Positions 53,921 to 63,162 of a stretch of 64,000 bases of DNA are shown piece after piece. Under the pieces are notes generated by a model that was not told the origin of the DNA, did not search any database, and saw nothing but the letters and a program-made list of their open reading frames with translations. The translations under genes and the position numbers were made by a program. The stretch lies in NCBI RefSeq assembly GCF_020216025.1, contig NZ_JAIWNC010000004.1:310001-374000 (forward strand). The letters run 5' to 3'. This stretch comes from Jidongwangia harbinensis. Lineage in GTDB: Bacteria; Actinomycetota; Actinomycetes; Mycobacteriales; Micromonosporaceae. Position 1 is the stretch's first letter. Each line of letters begins with the position of its first letter.

Positions 53921-55236
53921 CCGTGCCGCGACTCCGCCGGGCACGCCGCACGCGGCGGACCACCGCGGTACAACCGGCGCCGCGCGGGACCGGTGCGGAC
54001 CGGATGCTCCGGCAGCCCGCCTTCTGGATCATGATGGCCGTGCTGGTCGCGGGCGCGGCCCGGATGGCGGTCGTGGGCGGCCGGTTCGTCGGCGTCTACC
54101 CGTTCGCCACGGCGGTCGCGGTGGCCCTGTTCGCGCTGCTCGCCGTGCCGTTCTGGCTGTTCGTGTCGGAACTCGACTTCCTGGAACGCGAGCCGATCGC
54201 GCTGCGGGTGCTGGCGTTCGCGTGGGGCGGCCTGGTCGCCACCTCGGTGTCCCTCGCCGGCAGCGAGGCGCTCGACGACCTGGTCGCCAAGCTGGGTTCG
54301 CCGGAACTCGCGGCCGGATGGGGCGCGGCGCTGGCCGGGCCGACGGTCGAGGAGATCGCCAAGACGCTCGGCGTGGTGGCGATCGTGCTGATCGCCCGGA
54401 ACCAGATCAACAGCGTGCTGGACGGCGTCGTCTACGGGGCCCTGGTCGGGCTCGGCTTCCAGATCGTCGAGGACGTGGTGTTCGCGCTCGGAGCGGTGGC
54501 CCTGGCCGGGCGCGGAGACGACGTCCAGCCGGTGGTCGCCACGTTTCTGCTGCGCGGCTTCCTGTCCGGGATGTGGAGTCACACCCTGTTCGGCGCGCTC
54601 GCCGGGGCCGGCCTGGGTTACCTCGTGGTGCGCGCCGACCGCCCGCCGGCGAACCGGGTCGGCGTGGCCGTGCTCGCCGTGCTCGGCGCCTGGGCGTCCC
54701 ACGTGCTGTGGAACTCGCCGCTGCTCGGGGACGGCCTGGGCGGCGGCGCCGCGGCGCTGCTCGCCGTACTCCTGCTCAAGGGCCTGCCGCCGTTGCTGCT
54801 GATCCTGCTGCTGGTGCGGTCCGCGCACGACCGGGAGGCGGACTACTACGTCGGCCAGCTCGCCGCGCTGGACGACCCCGAACTGATCACCGAGGGCGAG
54901 CTGGCCGTGCTCGGGTCCGGCTCGCGGCGCTCGGCCGCGCGCTGGTACGCCGGGCGTCGCGCCGGCCGCCGGGCCCGGACCGCGGTACGCCGGTTGCAAC
55001 GCGCCCAGGCGACGCTTGCCGTCGAACTCAGCCGGGACGCCTGCAGCGTCTCGGACGGCTCGGTCGGCCGCTGGAGCGACGTGGTGCGCGAACAGCGCGA
55101 CGTGCTGCGGTCGCTGGGCCACCCGGACGCGGTGGCCGGTACGCCCTCGTGGCGGCGGACGTTCTCACTGGCCGGCACCACCGCGCTGGCCGTCGCGGTG
55201 GTGTGGGTGGCGCTCACCGCGCTCGGCGGCGCCTGA
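53917..55236 (+). CDS. PrsW-family intramembrane metalloprotease
   Basis: The 439-residue protein has about nine membrane segments. The PrsW/CAAX-protease-like motifs are visible: GPTVEEIAKTLGVV (E-E-x-x-K), GFQIVEDVVFAL, MWSHTLFGALAGAGLGYL and SHVLWNSPLL (His residues that would bind zinc within the membrane). A cytoplasmic C-terminal region of about 150 residues follows, with AARWYAGRRAGRRARTAVRR, and ends in one last helix. PrsW cleaves anti-sigma factors in Bacillus; here its target is unknown, and the coupled upstream protein is a candidate. Confidence 0.88.
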   Translation: MTVPRLRRARRTRRTTAVQPAPRGTGADRMLRQPAFWIMMAVLVAGAARMAVVGGRFVGVYPFATAVAVALFALLAVPFWLFVSELDFLEREPIALRVLAFAWGGLVATSVSLAGSEALDDLVAKLGSPELAAGWGAALAGPTVEEIAKTLGVVAIVLIARNQINSVLDGVVYGALVGLGFQIVEDVVFALGAVALAGRGDDVQPVVATFLLRGFLSGMWSHTLFGALAGAGLGYLVVRADRPPANRVGVAVLAVLGAWASHVLWNSPLLGDGLGGGAAALLAVLLLKGLPPLLLILLLVRSAHDREADYYVGQLAALDDPELITEGELAVLGSGSRRSAARWYAGRRAGRRARTAVRRLQRAQATLAVELSRDACSVSDGSVGRWSDVVREQRDVLRSLGHPDAVAGTPSWRRTFSLAGTTALAVAVVWVALTALGGA

Positions 55237-55239
55237 CGC

Positions 55240-55488
55240 TCAGACCTGCGGCGGGATGCCGCCGTCGCCGTCGACCACGGCGTCCGGCGTACCGTCCTGG
55301 TCGAGGTCGACCATGGTGATGTCGACCTTGCCGTCGCCGTTGGTGTCGAACTGGAACAGGTCCGCCTTGCCGTCGCCGTCCGTGTCGGCCACCCAGACGT
55401 CCGGCTTGCCGTCGCCGGTGGTGTCGGTGGCGATCAGATCGACGCGGTCGTCGCCGCGCGTCTCGACGGTCTCCTGGGGCTCGGTCAT
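55240..55488 (-). CDS. Small protein with tandem D-x-D/N-x-D-G calcium-type repeats
   Basis: The 82-residue acidic protein starts MTEPQETVETRGDD. It has four near-tandem repeats of about 11 residues with the Dx(D/N/T)xDGxxD calcium-loop pattern: DTTGDGKPD, DTDGDGKAD, DTNGDGKVD and DLDQDGTPD. These resemble thrombospondin type-3/dockerin-like or EF-hand loops. There is no signal peptide, so it is cytoplasmic unless exported another way. The ATG at 55488 is chosen over longer starts in the same frame. It converges tightly on the protease gene (4-bp gap). Confidence 0.72.
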   Translation of the reverse strand: MTEPQETVETRGDDRVDLIATDTTGDGKPDVWVADTDGDGKADLFQFDTNGDGKVDITMVDLDQDGTPDAVVDGDGGIPPQV

Positions 55489-55598
55489 GAACTGTCTCCT
55501 CGTCACCGGTCGGTTGGGTACAACGTAGGGCCCGGCCACCAACGCCGCGACCCGAGCCGGAGATGCCCAGAAGTAACCCGCGGGTAACATGGCTCGTC

Positions 55599-56012
55599 GT
55601 GGACACAGCAGCGAACCGGGCCATGATCGGGGCCAGTCCGGGTGGCGTACTCGGCGAACGGATGGGCATTCAGGTCACCGAGGCGTCCCCCGAACGGGTG
55701 ATCGGCACGATGCCGGTGGAGGGAAATACCCAGCCGTACGGGCTGCTGCACGGCGGCGCCTCGTGCGTGCTCGCCGAGACCCTGGGATCGATCGGCGCGA
55801 CGCTGCACGGGGCGACCGTGGACCGGCCGTTCCCCGTCGGGGTGGACCTGAATGCCACCCACCACAAGGCCGTACGCGGTGGCACGGTCACCGGGGTGGC
55901 CACCGCGGTGCATCGAGGGCGGACCATGGCGACGTACGAGATCGTGCTCAGCGACTCGGCCGGTGAGCGGGTCTGTACGGCGCGGCTGACGTGCCTGTTG
56001 CGCAGTGCGTGA
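55599..56012 (+). CDS. PaaI-type hotdog-fold thioesterase
   Basis: The 137-residue protein has a hotdog fold: a long central helix beginning at NTQPYGLLHGGASCVLAETL (the HGG motif with the active-site residues), followed by VGVDLNATHHKAVRGGTVTG. Related enzymes hydrolyse aryl- or acyl-CoA esters such as phenylacetyl-CoA or hydroxybenzoyl-CoA; the substrate here is not known. The GTG start stands 8 bases after TAACAT, suggesting leaderless transcription; longer frames upstream would give an unlikely N-terminus. Confidence 0.9.
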   Translation: MDTAANRAMIGASPGGVLGERMGIQVTEASPERVIGTMPVEGNTQPYGLLHGGASCVLAETLGSIGATLHGATVDRPFPVGVDLNATHHKAVRGGTVTGVATAVHRGRTMATYEIVLSDSAGERVCTARLTCLLRSA

Positions 56013-56058
56013 CCGTGCCCTCGCGCAAATCTTGACGGATCCACGTACCTTTTCAGCT

Positions 56059-56451
56059 GTGACCGACGTACCACAGCACGCGTTCGCCGACGCGGCGCAG
56101 GTGTTGCACTGCGCCCTCAGTGGCGACTCCGACGCTGTGGTCGGCATGTTCGACGCCGTGGTGGACCGGTTCGGCGTCGTGGGGGCGTACGACGTGGCCT
56201 GGTGCCTGGCCGCCACCATGGTGGGCAAGGACGTGCCGCAGGGCGGTGCGTGGACGCTGGACTTCCCCGGCATCGACGACGCGCGGTACGACAAGCGCTG
56301 GGTCGCCCGGTTCGTCAGCGCGTACGTCAACGGCGACATCCCCACCGGCGAGGCGCTGTTCAGTGCCGCGATCGTCGACGGGCAGCTGCCGGACTGCCTG
56401 CTCGCGCTGGCCGGCTCCACCGTCGCGACGCTGCGCCACCGCGCGGCCTGA
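56059..56451 (+). CDS. Hypothetical protein (130 aa)
   Basis: The 130-residue soluble protein is helical: VLHCALSGDSDAVVGMFDAVVD and a tail with DGQLPDCLLALAGSTVATL. The GTG start at 56059 gives a compact N-terminus (TDVPQHAFADAAQ). No family is recognised. It is followed 8 bp on by the DUF2786 gene, with which it may form an operon. Confidence 0.65.
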   Translation: MTDVPQHAFADAAQVLHCALSGDSDAVVGMFDAVVDRFGVVGAYDVAWCLAATMVGKDVPQGGAWTLDFPGIDDARYDKRWVARFVSAYVNGDIPTGEALFSAAIVDGQLPDCLLALAGSTVATLRHRAA

Positions 56452-56458
56452 GCCCGGC

Positions 56459-57154
56459 ATGACGGACGCCCTGCTGGCCCGCGTCCGGAAACTCCTGGCC
56501 AAGGCGGAGGATCCGGCCTGCACCCCCGCGGAGGCCGAGGCGTTCACCGCCAAGGCCGCCGAGCTGATCGCGAAGTACGGCGTGGACCAGGCGCTGCTCG
56601 CCGCCGCCGACCCGGCCGCCGACCCGGTCGGCGACCGGATCGTCACGGTGGAACCGCCGTACGCCCGGGACAAGGCCAGCCTGCTCGCCGTCGTCGGGCT
56701 GGCGCTGCGCTGCCGGGTGGTCCACCTGGACCGGCGCGGGCTGGCCCGCACGCATCTGTTCGGTCACGCCGCCGACCTGGAACGCGTCGAGTTGCTGTTC
56801 ACCTCGCTGCTGGTGCAGGCCGCGCACGGGCTGGCCGCCGCGGTGGTGCCGTGGGGTGAGCACCCGGCCGCGTTCCGCCGCTCCTGGCTGGTGGGTTACA
56901 CCGAGGCGGTGCGGGCCCGGCTGCACGAGGCCGAGGAGAGCGCCGCGGCCGGTGTGCCCGGCGCCGACCTGGTCCTGGTCGACCGCGCCGAGCAGGTGGA
57001 ACGGCGGCGCGACGAGGTCTACCCGCGGCTGGCCAAGCTGGGCCCGCGCCGGCTGCGCGGATCCGGGCGGTGGCAGGGGTACGCGGCCGGCCGCACCGCT
57101 GACCTGGGCGGCACCGGTCCGGGCCTCACCACCTCGTCCACGCCCTCCGGCTAG
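56459..57154 (+). CDS. DUF2786-domain protein
   Basis: The 231-residue protein begins with a DUF2786 domain: VRKLLAKAEDPACTPAEAEA and FTAKAAELIAKYGVD (residues 8-47), a helical unit found in many actinobacterial and phage-related proteins. The rest, up to GRWQGYAAGRTADL, is typical of the longer DUF2786 proteins, which carry a C-terminal part of unknown fold. Function is unknown. It lies just after the 130-residue gene and overlaps the convergent next gene by 4 bp. Confidence 0.82.
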   Translation: MTDALLARVRKLLAKAEDPACTPAEAEAFTAKAAELIAKYGVDQALLAAADPAADPVGDRIVTVEPPYARDKASLLAVVGLALRCRVVHLDRRGLARTHLFGHAADLERVELLFTSLLVQAAHGLAAAVVPWGEHPAAFRRSWLVGYTEAVRARLHEAEESAAAGVPGADLVLVDRAEQVERRRDEVYPRLAKLGPRRLRGSGRWQGYAAGRTADLGGTGPGLTTSSTPSG

Positions 57155-57465
57155 TCGTCGCTGTTCTTGAGGTAGAGCGCCTTGGTGTACTGCGCGGCGG
57201 CCGCCTCGTTGTACATCGTCGCCTGGGACATGTACCAGGTGTTGTCGGCCAGGGCCTTCTTCGCGGCGGTCATGCCGGACCACCGGATGTCCGCGTCCAC
57301 TTCGCTCAGACCCCGCGCCTTGAACTGCCGGCGCATCTGCATCTTGCCCTGACGGAACATCTCGGCCGCTTCCTCGGCCTGCTTCATGCAGGCCATGCCC
57401 TTCTGGCTGAGCGCCTCCGCCAACGTCCAGGCGGCTTGTTCCGCGGCGTTCTTGAATCTCAGCAC
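57151..57465 (-). CDS. Small helical hypothetical protein (104 aa)
   Basis: The GTG start has an excellent ribosome binding site (GGAGGAGCGAC). The 104-residue product is charged and helical: AAEQAAWTLAEALSQKGMAC, EEAAEMFRQGKMQMRRQFK and DNTWYMSQATMYNEAAAAQ. It has no signal peptide. It is somewhat reminiscent of small actinobacterial cytoplasmic helical bundles, but no family can be named. It converges on the DUF2786 gene. Confidence 0.7.
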   Translation of the reverse strand: MLRFKNAAEQAAWTLAEALSQKGMACMKQAEEAAEMFRQGKMQMRRQFKARGLSEVDADIRWSGMTAAKKALADNTWYMSQATMYNEAAAAQYTKALYLKNSDD

Positions 57466-57652
57466 GTCGCTCCTCCCACCCTCGGCCGCCCATGATGGTG
57501 CCGGATACTGATACGTACGCAACGGGTTTGCCGGACGGCTCGGTGTGCTGGGTGCACGAACGGTCAAACCGCACCGGCGGGTGACATGAATCGGCCCCCG
57601 ATCGGGCACCACGGTTCGCATGGCCTCCCTGACCGCATCCTCGCCGCCGCCC

Positions 57653-58048
57653 ATGACCGAAATCCACTCATGGGTCCTGGACAGCCCGGGTCAGCTCCGG
57701 ATCCTGCGCGCGTCCCTGTACGAGGCGCTGATCGGCAAGCCGTTCCCGGCCGAGGCGCAACTCGACGACGTACCGGAGAAGATGGTGCTGGTGGCGACGG
57801 AACTGGCCAGCAACGCGCTGCGCCACGGGCTGCCGCCGACCGTGGTCCGGCTCTGCCGGGCCGGTGACGACTTCGTCCTCGACGTCTCCGACCGCGATCC
57901 CCGGATCATCCCCGAGTTCGCCGAGGCCCGGCCGCCGGGCGCCGGCGGGATGGGCCTGCAGGTGGCGCGGAAGCTGGCGCTGGACATCGGCTGGTACGTG
58001 GCCGACCACACCAAGCACGTCTGGGCGAAGTTCCCGGCCGGGACCTGA
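57653..58048 (+). CDS. RsbW-type anti-sigma-like ATP-binding protein
   Basis: The protein has a HATPase_c fold of the serine-kinase anti-sigma type: ELASNALRHGLPP as N-box, LDVSDRDPRIIPEF as G1 and AGGMGLQVARKLA as G2. In actinomycetes there are many such short regulators, most acting on anti-anti-sigma factors or sigma factors through ATP binding. The start used is an internal ATG (131 residues); an ATG at 57620 would add 11. No sigma factor of the SigB type is adjacent; the ECF gene close by has its own DGPF partner. Its partner is unknown. Confidence 0.83.
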   Translation: MTEIHSWVLDSPGQLRILRASLYEALIGKPFPAEAQLDDVPEKMVLVATELASNALRHGLPPTVVRLCRAGDDFVLDVSDRDPRIIPEFAEARPPGAGGMGLQVARKLALDIGWYVADHTKHVWAKFPAGT

Positions 58049-58057
58049 CCGGCCGGT

Positions 58058-58441
58058 TCAGCGCGCGGTGTTCTGCCGGACGCAGCGCAGGGACTGTGCC
58101 ACCCGTGCCCCGCTCGCCGAGCCGATCTGGGGGTACGCGGTGCTCCGGCTCACCCGGCACGGCCAGGTCGGCGTGCTGACCGCCTCGCCGCCGCGCTGCC
58201 GCCACCTGCTGCGCCCGCGTTCCACCACGTAGGTGCGGACCGTGCCGTCGGGTTGCGGCTCCGCCACGACCCGCCGCAGCGGCCAGCCGGGGTAGGTGTC
58301 GGCGGCCGCGGCCGGGGACGGAGGCGGGAGAGGCGCCGGGGCGGGCGGCGCGGCGTGCACCCACCAGCCGCCGCCGACCGACAGGATCACCACGGCGAGA
58401 AACCCGAACACGCTCGTGGGCAGCCGGCGACCGTCAGGCAT
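58058..58441 (-). CDS. Secreted or membrane-anchored hypothetical protein
   Basis: The 127-residue product has an N-terminal hydrophobic segment (SVFGFLAVVILSVGGGWWVHA) followed by a Pro/Ala-rich spacer and a basic extracytoplasmic part with two Cys (PCRVSRSTAY and LRCVRQ) that may form a disulfide. No family is recognised. The gene lies just downstream of the sigma factor gene on the same strand, 10 bp after its stop, so it is probably part of that operon. Confidence 0.65.
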   Translation of the reverse strand: MPDGRRLPTSVFGFLAVVILSVGGGWWVHAAPPAPAPLPPPSPAAAADTYPGWPLRRVVAEPQPDGTVRTYVVERGRSRWRQRGGEAVSTPTWPCRVSRSTAYPQIGSASGARVAQSLRCVRQNTAR

Positions 58442-58450
58442 GCCTCCAGG

Positions 58451-59679
<1,229 letters not shown>

Positions 59680-59692
<13 letters not shown>

Positions 59693-60051
59693 CCGCTCAT
59701 GTCCAGGATCGGCCGCACCTCGACCTCCCGGTACGCCGCGTCCGGCACCTTGGCGGCCCACTCCACGGCCCGTTCCAGGCTGTCGCAGTCGATCAGGTAG
59801 AAGCCGGCCAGGTGTTCCTTGACCTCGGCGAACGGCCCGTCCGAGGCGATCGTCTCGCCGTCACGGACGGAGACCCACCGGGCCAGCGCCGGGTCGGCCA
59901 GCCCTTCCGACACGATCAGTTCACCGGACTCGGCCAGTTCCTCGGTCAACCGCATGTGGCCGCGGCCCAGTTCCAGCCGCTGCTCGTCGGTCAGCGTGTC
60001 CCACAGCTCCAGCGACTGCTGGTTCGAGTGGATCAGGATGAGGTACTTCAT
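59680..60051 (-). CDS. YCII/DGPF-domain protein
   Basis: The 123-residue protein has the YCII fold with the DGPF motif in SDGPFAEVKEHLAGFYLIDC. Such proteins are encoded next to ECF41/42 sigma factors and probably act in the same stress response; biochemical role is not known. The ATG follows GGCGACGATG... with GGAGGCGACG as ribosome binding site. It is the first gene of the unit with the sigma factor and diverges from the SnoaL-like gene. Confidence 0.9.
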
Positions 60052-60168
60052 CGTCGCCTCCGGTGGTCGCCGAAAAATTCTTGCACCGGAACGTCGAAGC
60101 CGGGGCGATGGTTTCTACATCTCTGGTGAGAGCCGCCCGAACCGGTGGACCCGACCCAGGGAGCAGAC

Positions 60169-60603
60169 ATGACATTGGACGAGATCCAGATCCGCCGGCT
60201 GGTCGAGGAGAAGGCCGCGGCCCTGCGGGCCCGCGACCCCAAGGCGATGGTGGCCGGGTACGGCCCGGACGCGGTCGTCTTCAACCTGGCACCGCCGCTG
60301 CGGCAGCCCGGCGACGCCCGTGACCCGGGACCGATCGAACAGTGGCTGTCGACGTTCGAGGGCCCGATGGACGCCGAGGTCCGCGACCTGACCGTGGCGG
60401 TGGCCGGCGACGTCGCGTTCTGCACCAGCCTGAACCGGCTGACCGCCACCCCGCGGGGACGCACCGAGAGCTTCGACCTGTGGCACCGGGTGACGCTCGG
60501 CCTGCGCCGCCTCGACGGCCGGTGGCAGATCGTGCACGAGCACGAGTCGGTGCCGTTCGAGATGGACGGCTCGTTCCAGGCGTCGATCAGCCTGGCCCCC
60601 TGA
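60169..60603 (+). CDS. SnoaL/NTF2-like protein (SgcJ/EcaC type)
   Basis: The 144-residue protein has an NTF2-like cone fold: DEIQIRRLVEEKAAALRARD, AVVFNLAPPLRQPG, and DLWHRVTLGLRRLDGRWQIVHEHES, with HEHES at the pocket end. It resembles DUF4440/SgcJ-type proteins of unknown activity. The ATG follows GGGAGCAGAC. It diverges from the DGPF-sigma pair across 117 bp, so the same sigma factor may control it (inference). Confidence 0.85.
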   Translation: MTLDEIQIRRLVEEKAAALRARDPKAMVAGYGPDAVVFNLAPPLRQPGDARDPGPIEQWLSTFEGPMDAEVRDLTVAVAGDVAFCTSLNRLTATPRGRTESFDLWHRVTLGLRRLDGRWQIVHEHESVPFEMDGSFQASISLAP

Positions 60604-60997
60604 CCGGAGCGAACCGCCCGCGTATTGCCGCGCTGCGCGCCGGAACTCGACACACGCCCCCTCGCACCGAGTAGGGCGTGTGGCGAGATGGTGCGCTGCG
60701 CGCCGGAACTCGACACGCCCTGGCGTCTCGGGCCCGGCGTGTGGAGGTGCGGCGCGCTCCGCACCCGGAAACCACACGCACTGCGCATCGCGCGAACCAA
60801 GCGAGCCGGGAGCCGGGCGCAAGGGAGTCGGGGTGGGCGGCAGATTGGCGGCAGATCGTGGATGGTGCAGCGATTCTTGGTGCCGATGGCCCCGCGTTGT
60901 GGCGGGAACCGGCCGGTCAGCGGGATCCGCACCGACTCGCCGCCGCGTGCCGACCGTCTCGGTGAAGGCGGACGACTGCCCGCGGGTGATGGACAAG
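60604..60997. repeat. Intergenic region with 24-bp direct repeats and palindromes
   Basis: The 394 bp contain two identical 24-bp copies (GCGCTGCGCGCCGGAACTCG plus ACAC) at 60630-60653 and 60693-60716, spaced 63 bp. Each is followed by a (A)CGCCC stretch and then by a reverse GGGCGTGTGG or CGGCGTGTGG, so each copy can fold into a hairpin. A third, shorter relative lies at 60750-60790. No gene with fitting codon use is seen. Confidence 0.7.
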
Positions 60998-61339
60998 TCA
61001 GCCGTGCCCGGTGCGCGGGGCGTACATGATGACGGCGACGCCGAGCAGGCAGATCGCGGCGCCGATCAGGTCCCACCGATCCGGCCGGAACTTGTCGACG
61101 AGCACGCCCCAGCCGAGCGAGCCGGCCACGAAGACGCCGCCGTACGCGGCGAGGATGCGGCCGAAGTTCGGGTCGGGCTGGAACGTGGCGACGAAGCCGT
61201 ACACACCCAGCGCGGCCACGCCGGCGCCGATCCACAGCAGGCCGCGGTGTTCACGTACGCCCTGCCAGACCAGCCAGGCCCCGCCGATCTCGGCGATCGC
61301 GGCGGCCACGAACAACAGCAGGGACCGGATGATCGTCAT
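60998..61339 (-). CDS. YnfA-family (UPF0060) small membrane protein
   Basis: The 113-residue protein has four membrane helices typical of Ynf[21 protein letters not shown] at the start, then [40 protein letters not shown] and [17 protein letters not shown] at the end. YnfA belongs to the drug/metabolite superfamily near SMR-type transporters. It lies last in the MerR-type operon, 49 bp after the small CC protein, which suggests a part in metal or organic-cation export. Confidence 0.9.
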   Translation of the reverse strand: MTIIRSLLLFVAAAIAEIGGAWLVWQGVREHRGLLWIGAGVAALGVYGFVATFQPDPNFGRILAAYGGVFVAGSLGWGVLVDKFRPDRWDLIGAAICLLGVAVIMYAPRTGHG

Positions 61340-61388
61340 GGGGCCATGGCAACACGCCGGCGGGGTGCGGCGTCGCACCGGGTCCGGA

Positions 61389-61643
61389 TCAGCAGCGGCA
61401 AACCCCACTGCCGCAGGCGGTCCGGCGCCGCCGATGCCGCCACCAGACGGCCAGCGCGACGGCGGCCAGCCCGGCGGCAACCGCGAGCAGGGTCTGTTCC
61501 AGGACGGCCGCGCCGGCCCCGGTGAGTACGCCGGCGGCGATGAGCAGCGGCACGGCGCAGCAGGCGGCGCAGGCCAGCAGCGCCAGCCCGCCGGTGATCC
61601 GGCCGGCCCGGGGCGGGGCGTTGTCGACGGCCGGCCGGCTCAT
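61389..61643 (-). CDS. Small two-TM protein with Cys-Cys motif (MerT/MerE-like)
   Basis: The 84-residue protein has two membrane helices. The first is [20 protein letters not shown], with a CC pair in the membrane as in the mercuric transporters MerT and MerE; the second is [18 protein letters not shown]. The tail ends in ACGSGVCRC, adding three more Cys. It starts in the stop of the MerR gene (ATGA overlap). It is likely a heavy-metal transporter component; Hg(II) is the first guess, but the family is not proven. Confidence 0.75.
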   Translation of the reverse strand: MSRPAVDNAPPRAGRITGGLALLACAACCAVPLLIAAGVLTGAGAAVLEQTLLAVAAGLAAVALAVWWRHRRRRTACGSGVCRC

Positions 61644-62074
61644 GCACTCTCCTCCTCGGAGGAGGCGATGGTGAGGAACGGGACGGGGCAGTCCGCGCAG
61701 GTGCAGTGGGTCAGGCTGTCGCAGCGCGCCTCGACCACCTGGTAGAGCGCGGACCGGATCGCCTCGAGGTCGGCGATCCGGGCCTCGATCTCACTGATCT
61801 TGGCGATCGCGCGCTGCCGGAGGTCCGGTGACGGGTGCCGGCGGCGACCGGCGTCGAGCAGGTCGGCCACCTCGTCCAGGGTGAAGCCGAGGCGCTGGGC
61901 GGCCTTGATGACGCCCAGCAGGGCCACGGTGTCCGGTGGGTACAACCGGTGGCCGCCGTTCGAGCGGGTCGGTTCGCTGAGCAACCCCCGGCGTTCGTAG
62001 TAGCGCAGGGTCTGGATGTTGACCCCGGCCCGTTCCGCCACCTCGCCGGTCCGCAGACCGCCGCCGCCACTCAT
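61640..62074 (-). CDS. MerR-family metal-responsive regulator
   Basis: The 144-residue protein has an N-terminal MerR HTH (RTGEVAERAGVNIQTLRYYERRGLL) and wing (SNGGHRLYPPDTV), a long dimerization helix, and a C-terminal Cys-rich segment ARCDSLTHCTCADC with four Cys. Cys residues in this place bind Hg, Cd, Zn or similar metals in relatives. The ATG overlaps the stop of the upstream gene, and the operon's promoter (below) has the long spacer such proteins recognise. Autoregulation is likely. Confidence 0.9.
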   Translation of the reverse strand: MSGGGGLRTGEVAERAGVNIQTLRYYERRGLLSEPTRSNGGHRLYPPDTVALLGVIKAAQRLGFTLDEVADLLDAGRRRHPSPDLRQRAIAKISEIEARIADLEAIRSALYQVVEARCDSLTHCTCADCPVPFLTIASSEEESA

Positions 62075-63072
62075 CGGGCCGCCTCCGGGGAGTTCCGGTC
62101 GGGCCGGCCCAGCACGGCCGCCATGGTGTCCGCGGCGCCCTCCGGCATGCGGACCTCCAGGCGCAGGCCGGCGTCGTCGATGACGATCGTGTAGCTGCCG
62201 AACGAGCAGCAGCGGTACTCGGCGGCGGCCAGGCGGGCCAGCGTCGCGGCAAGGTCGATCTCCAGCGGGAACCGCAGCGCCAGGCCGGTGTCCGAGTCGT
62301 CGAGCCGGTCGCGGCCCTGCACCCGGGCGAGCACCCGCTGCCAGACGTCGATCCGGTCGACCGCTTCCCCGCCGTCGGCGGCCAGGTCGCACGCCGGCGG
62401 AGGTGCGCCGGCGACCGGTCCGGCCGGGAACGTGTACACGGCACCGGGCATGGTCTGCGCGGCGGTGCGGTCGCCGGCGTCGTCACCCGGTCCGGCCTGC
62501 GGCGTGGCGGTCAGGGCCGCCGCGACGGACTGCAACCGGGCCGCCTCCTCGGTCAGCGGCACGCTGGCCTTTGTCGCCGCGAGCCAGCCCGCTGTGCCGG
62601 GACCGTGTTCCGTGGCCAGCCGCAGTTGCTCGTTCAGCCGGTCCTGCACCGTGCTCAGCCGGGCGTGCACCGCGTCGGCAGGAAACCGCATCGCCCCGGT
62701 GCGGTCCCCGTCCGACCGGTCGTCCGCCGGCCACGTCCCCGTGGAGAGCGCACCGGCCCGGCCGACGAGGGCATCGAGCACGTCGACGTACCCGGCCGGC
62801 ACCTCGATGTCGAGGAGCAGCGACTCGCCGTCGTCGGCCGGTCCGGGAGTCACGGTGAAGGTGAAGAAGGAACAGCACTCGGTCTCCCGCGCGGTCAGGT
62901 CCCGGACCGTGGCCGCCAACCCGTCGGGGCCGGTCAAGCGCATCCGGGCGTGGGTCGGCGCGACCGTCTCGACGTGGCGGACCGCGGTGGCGAACAGCGC
63001 GTCGAACTCGGCGAGCCGCAGCGGTTGGTCCGCGGTCGGCAGCGTGCAGGCATCGGGGACGACGATCGGCAT
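62071..63072 (-). CDS. Protein with two ECC-S-F motifs, first gene of the MerR operon
   Basis: The 333-residue soluble protein contains two related halves. The first has RETECCSFFTFTVTPG near residue 65; the second YRCCSFGSYTIVIDDAG near residue 285. Both include a Cys-Cys pair before Ser-Phe in the same setting of a short beta strand, so an internal duplication is likely, with a helical spacer (LSTVQDRLNEQLRLATEHGP) between them. I do not know a named family. Because of the thiol pairs and the operon partners it probably binds soft metals. RBS AAGGGAG precedes the ATG. Confidence 0.75.
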   Translation of the reverse strand: MPIVVPDACTLPTADQPLRLAEFDALFATAVRHVETVAPTHARMRLTGPDGLAATVRDLTARETECCSFFTFTVTPGPADDGESLLLDIEVPAGYVDVLDALVGRAGALSTGTWPADDRSDGDRTGAMRFPADAVHARLSTVQDRLNEQLRLATEHGPGTAGWLAATKASVPLTEEAARLQSVAAALTATPQAGPGDDAGDRTAAQTMPGAVYTFPAGPVAGAPPPACDLAADGGEAVDRIDVWQRVLARVQGRDRLDDSDTGLALRFPLEIDLAATLARLAAAEYRCCSFGSYTIVIDDAGLRLEVRMPEGAADTMAAVLGRPDRNSPEAAR

Positions 63073-63111
63073 CGTGGGCTCCCTTGTCAGGTGTTCGGCC
63101 TCGTCCGCTCG

Positions 63112-63143
63112 ACGGTAAGCCTGTACCTGGGTACCGGATGCAA
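63112..63143 (-). promoter_or_regulatory. MerR-type promoter with elongated spacer and dyad
   Basis: On the minus strand, TTGCAT is followed by 19 bp and TTACCG (or 20 bp to TACCGT). The long spacer holds the dyad GTACC-2-GGTAC (63123-63134). This is the layout MerR regulators use, and it lies 40 bp before the first gene of the MerR operon. Confidence 0.6.
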
Positions 63144-63162
63144 CCCCGCGAGGTATCCGGTA

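Noticed and set aside
60604..60997. A gene in the repeat-bearing gap
   Set aside because: Open frames exist on both strands but contain the repeats and hairpins and have no plausible start or domain.
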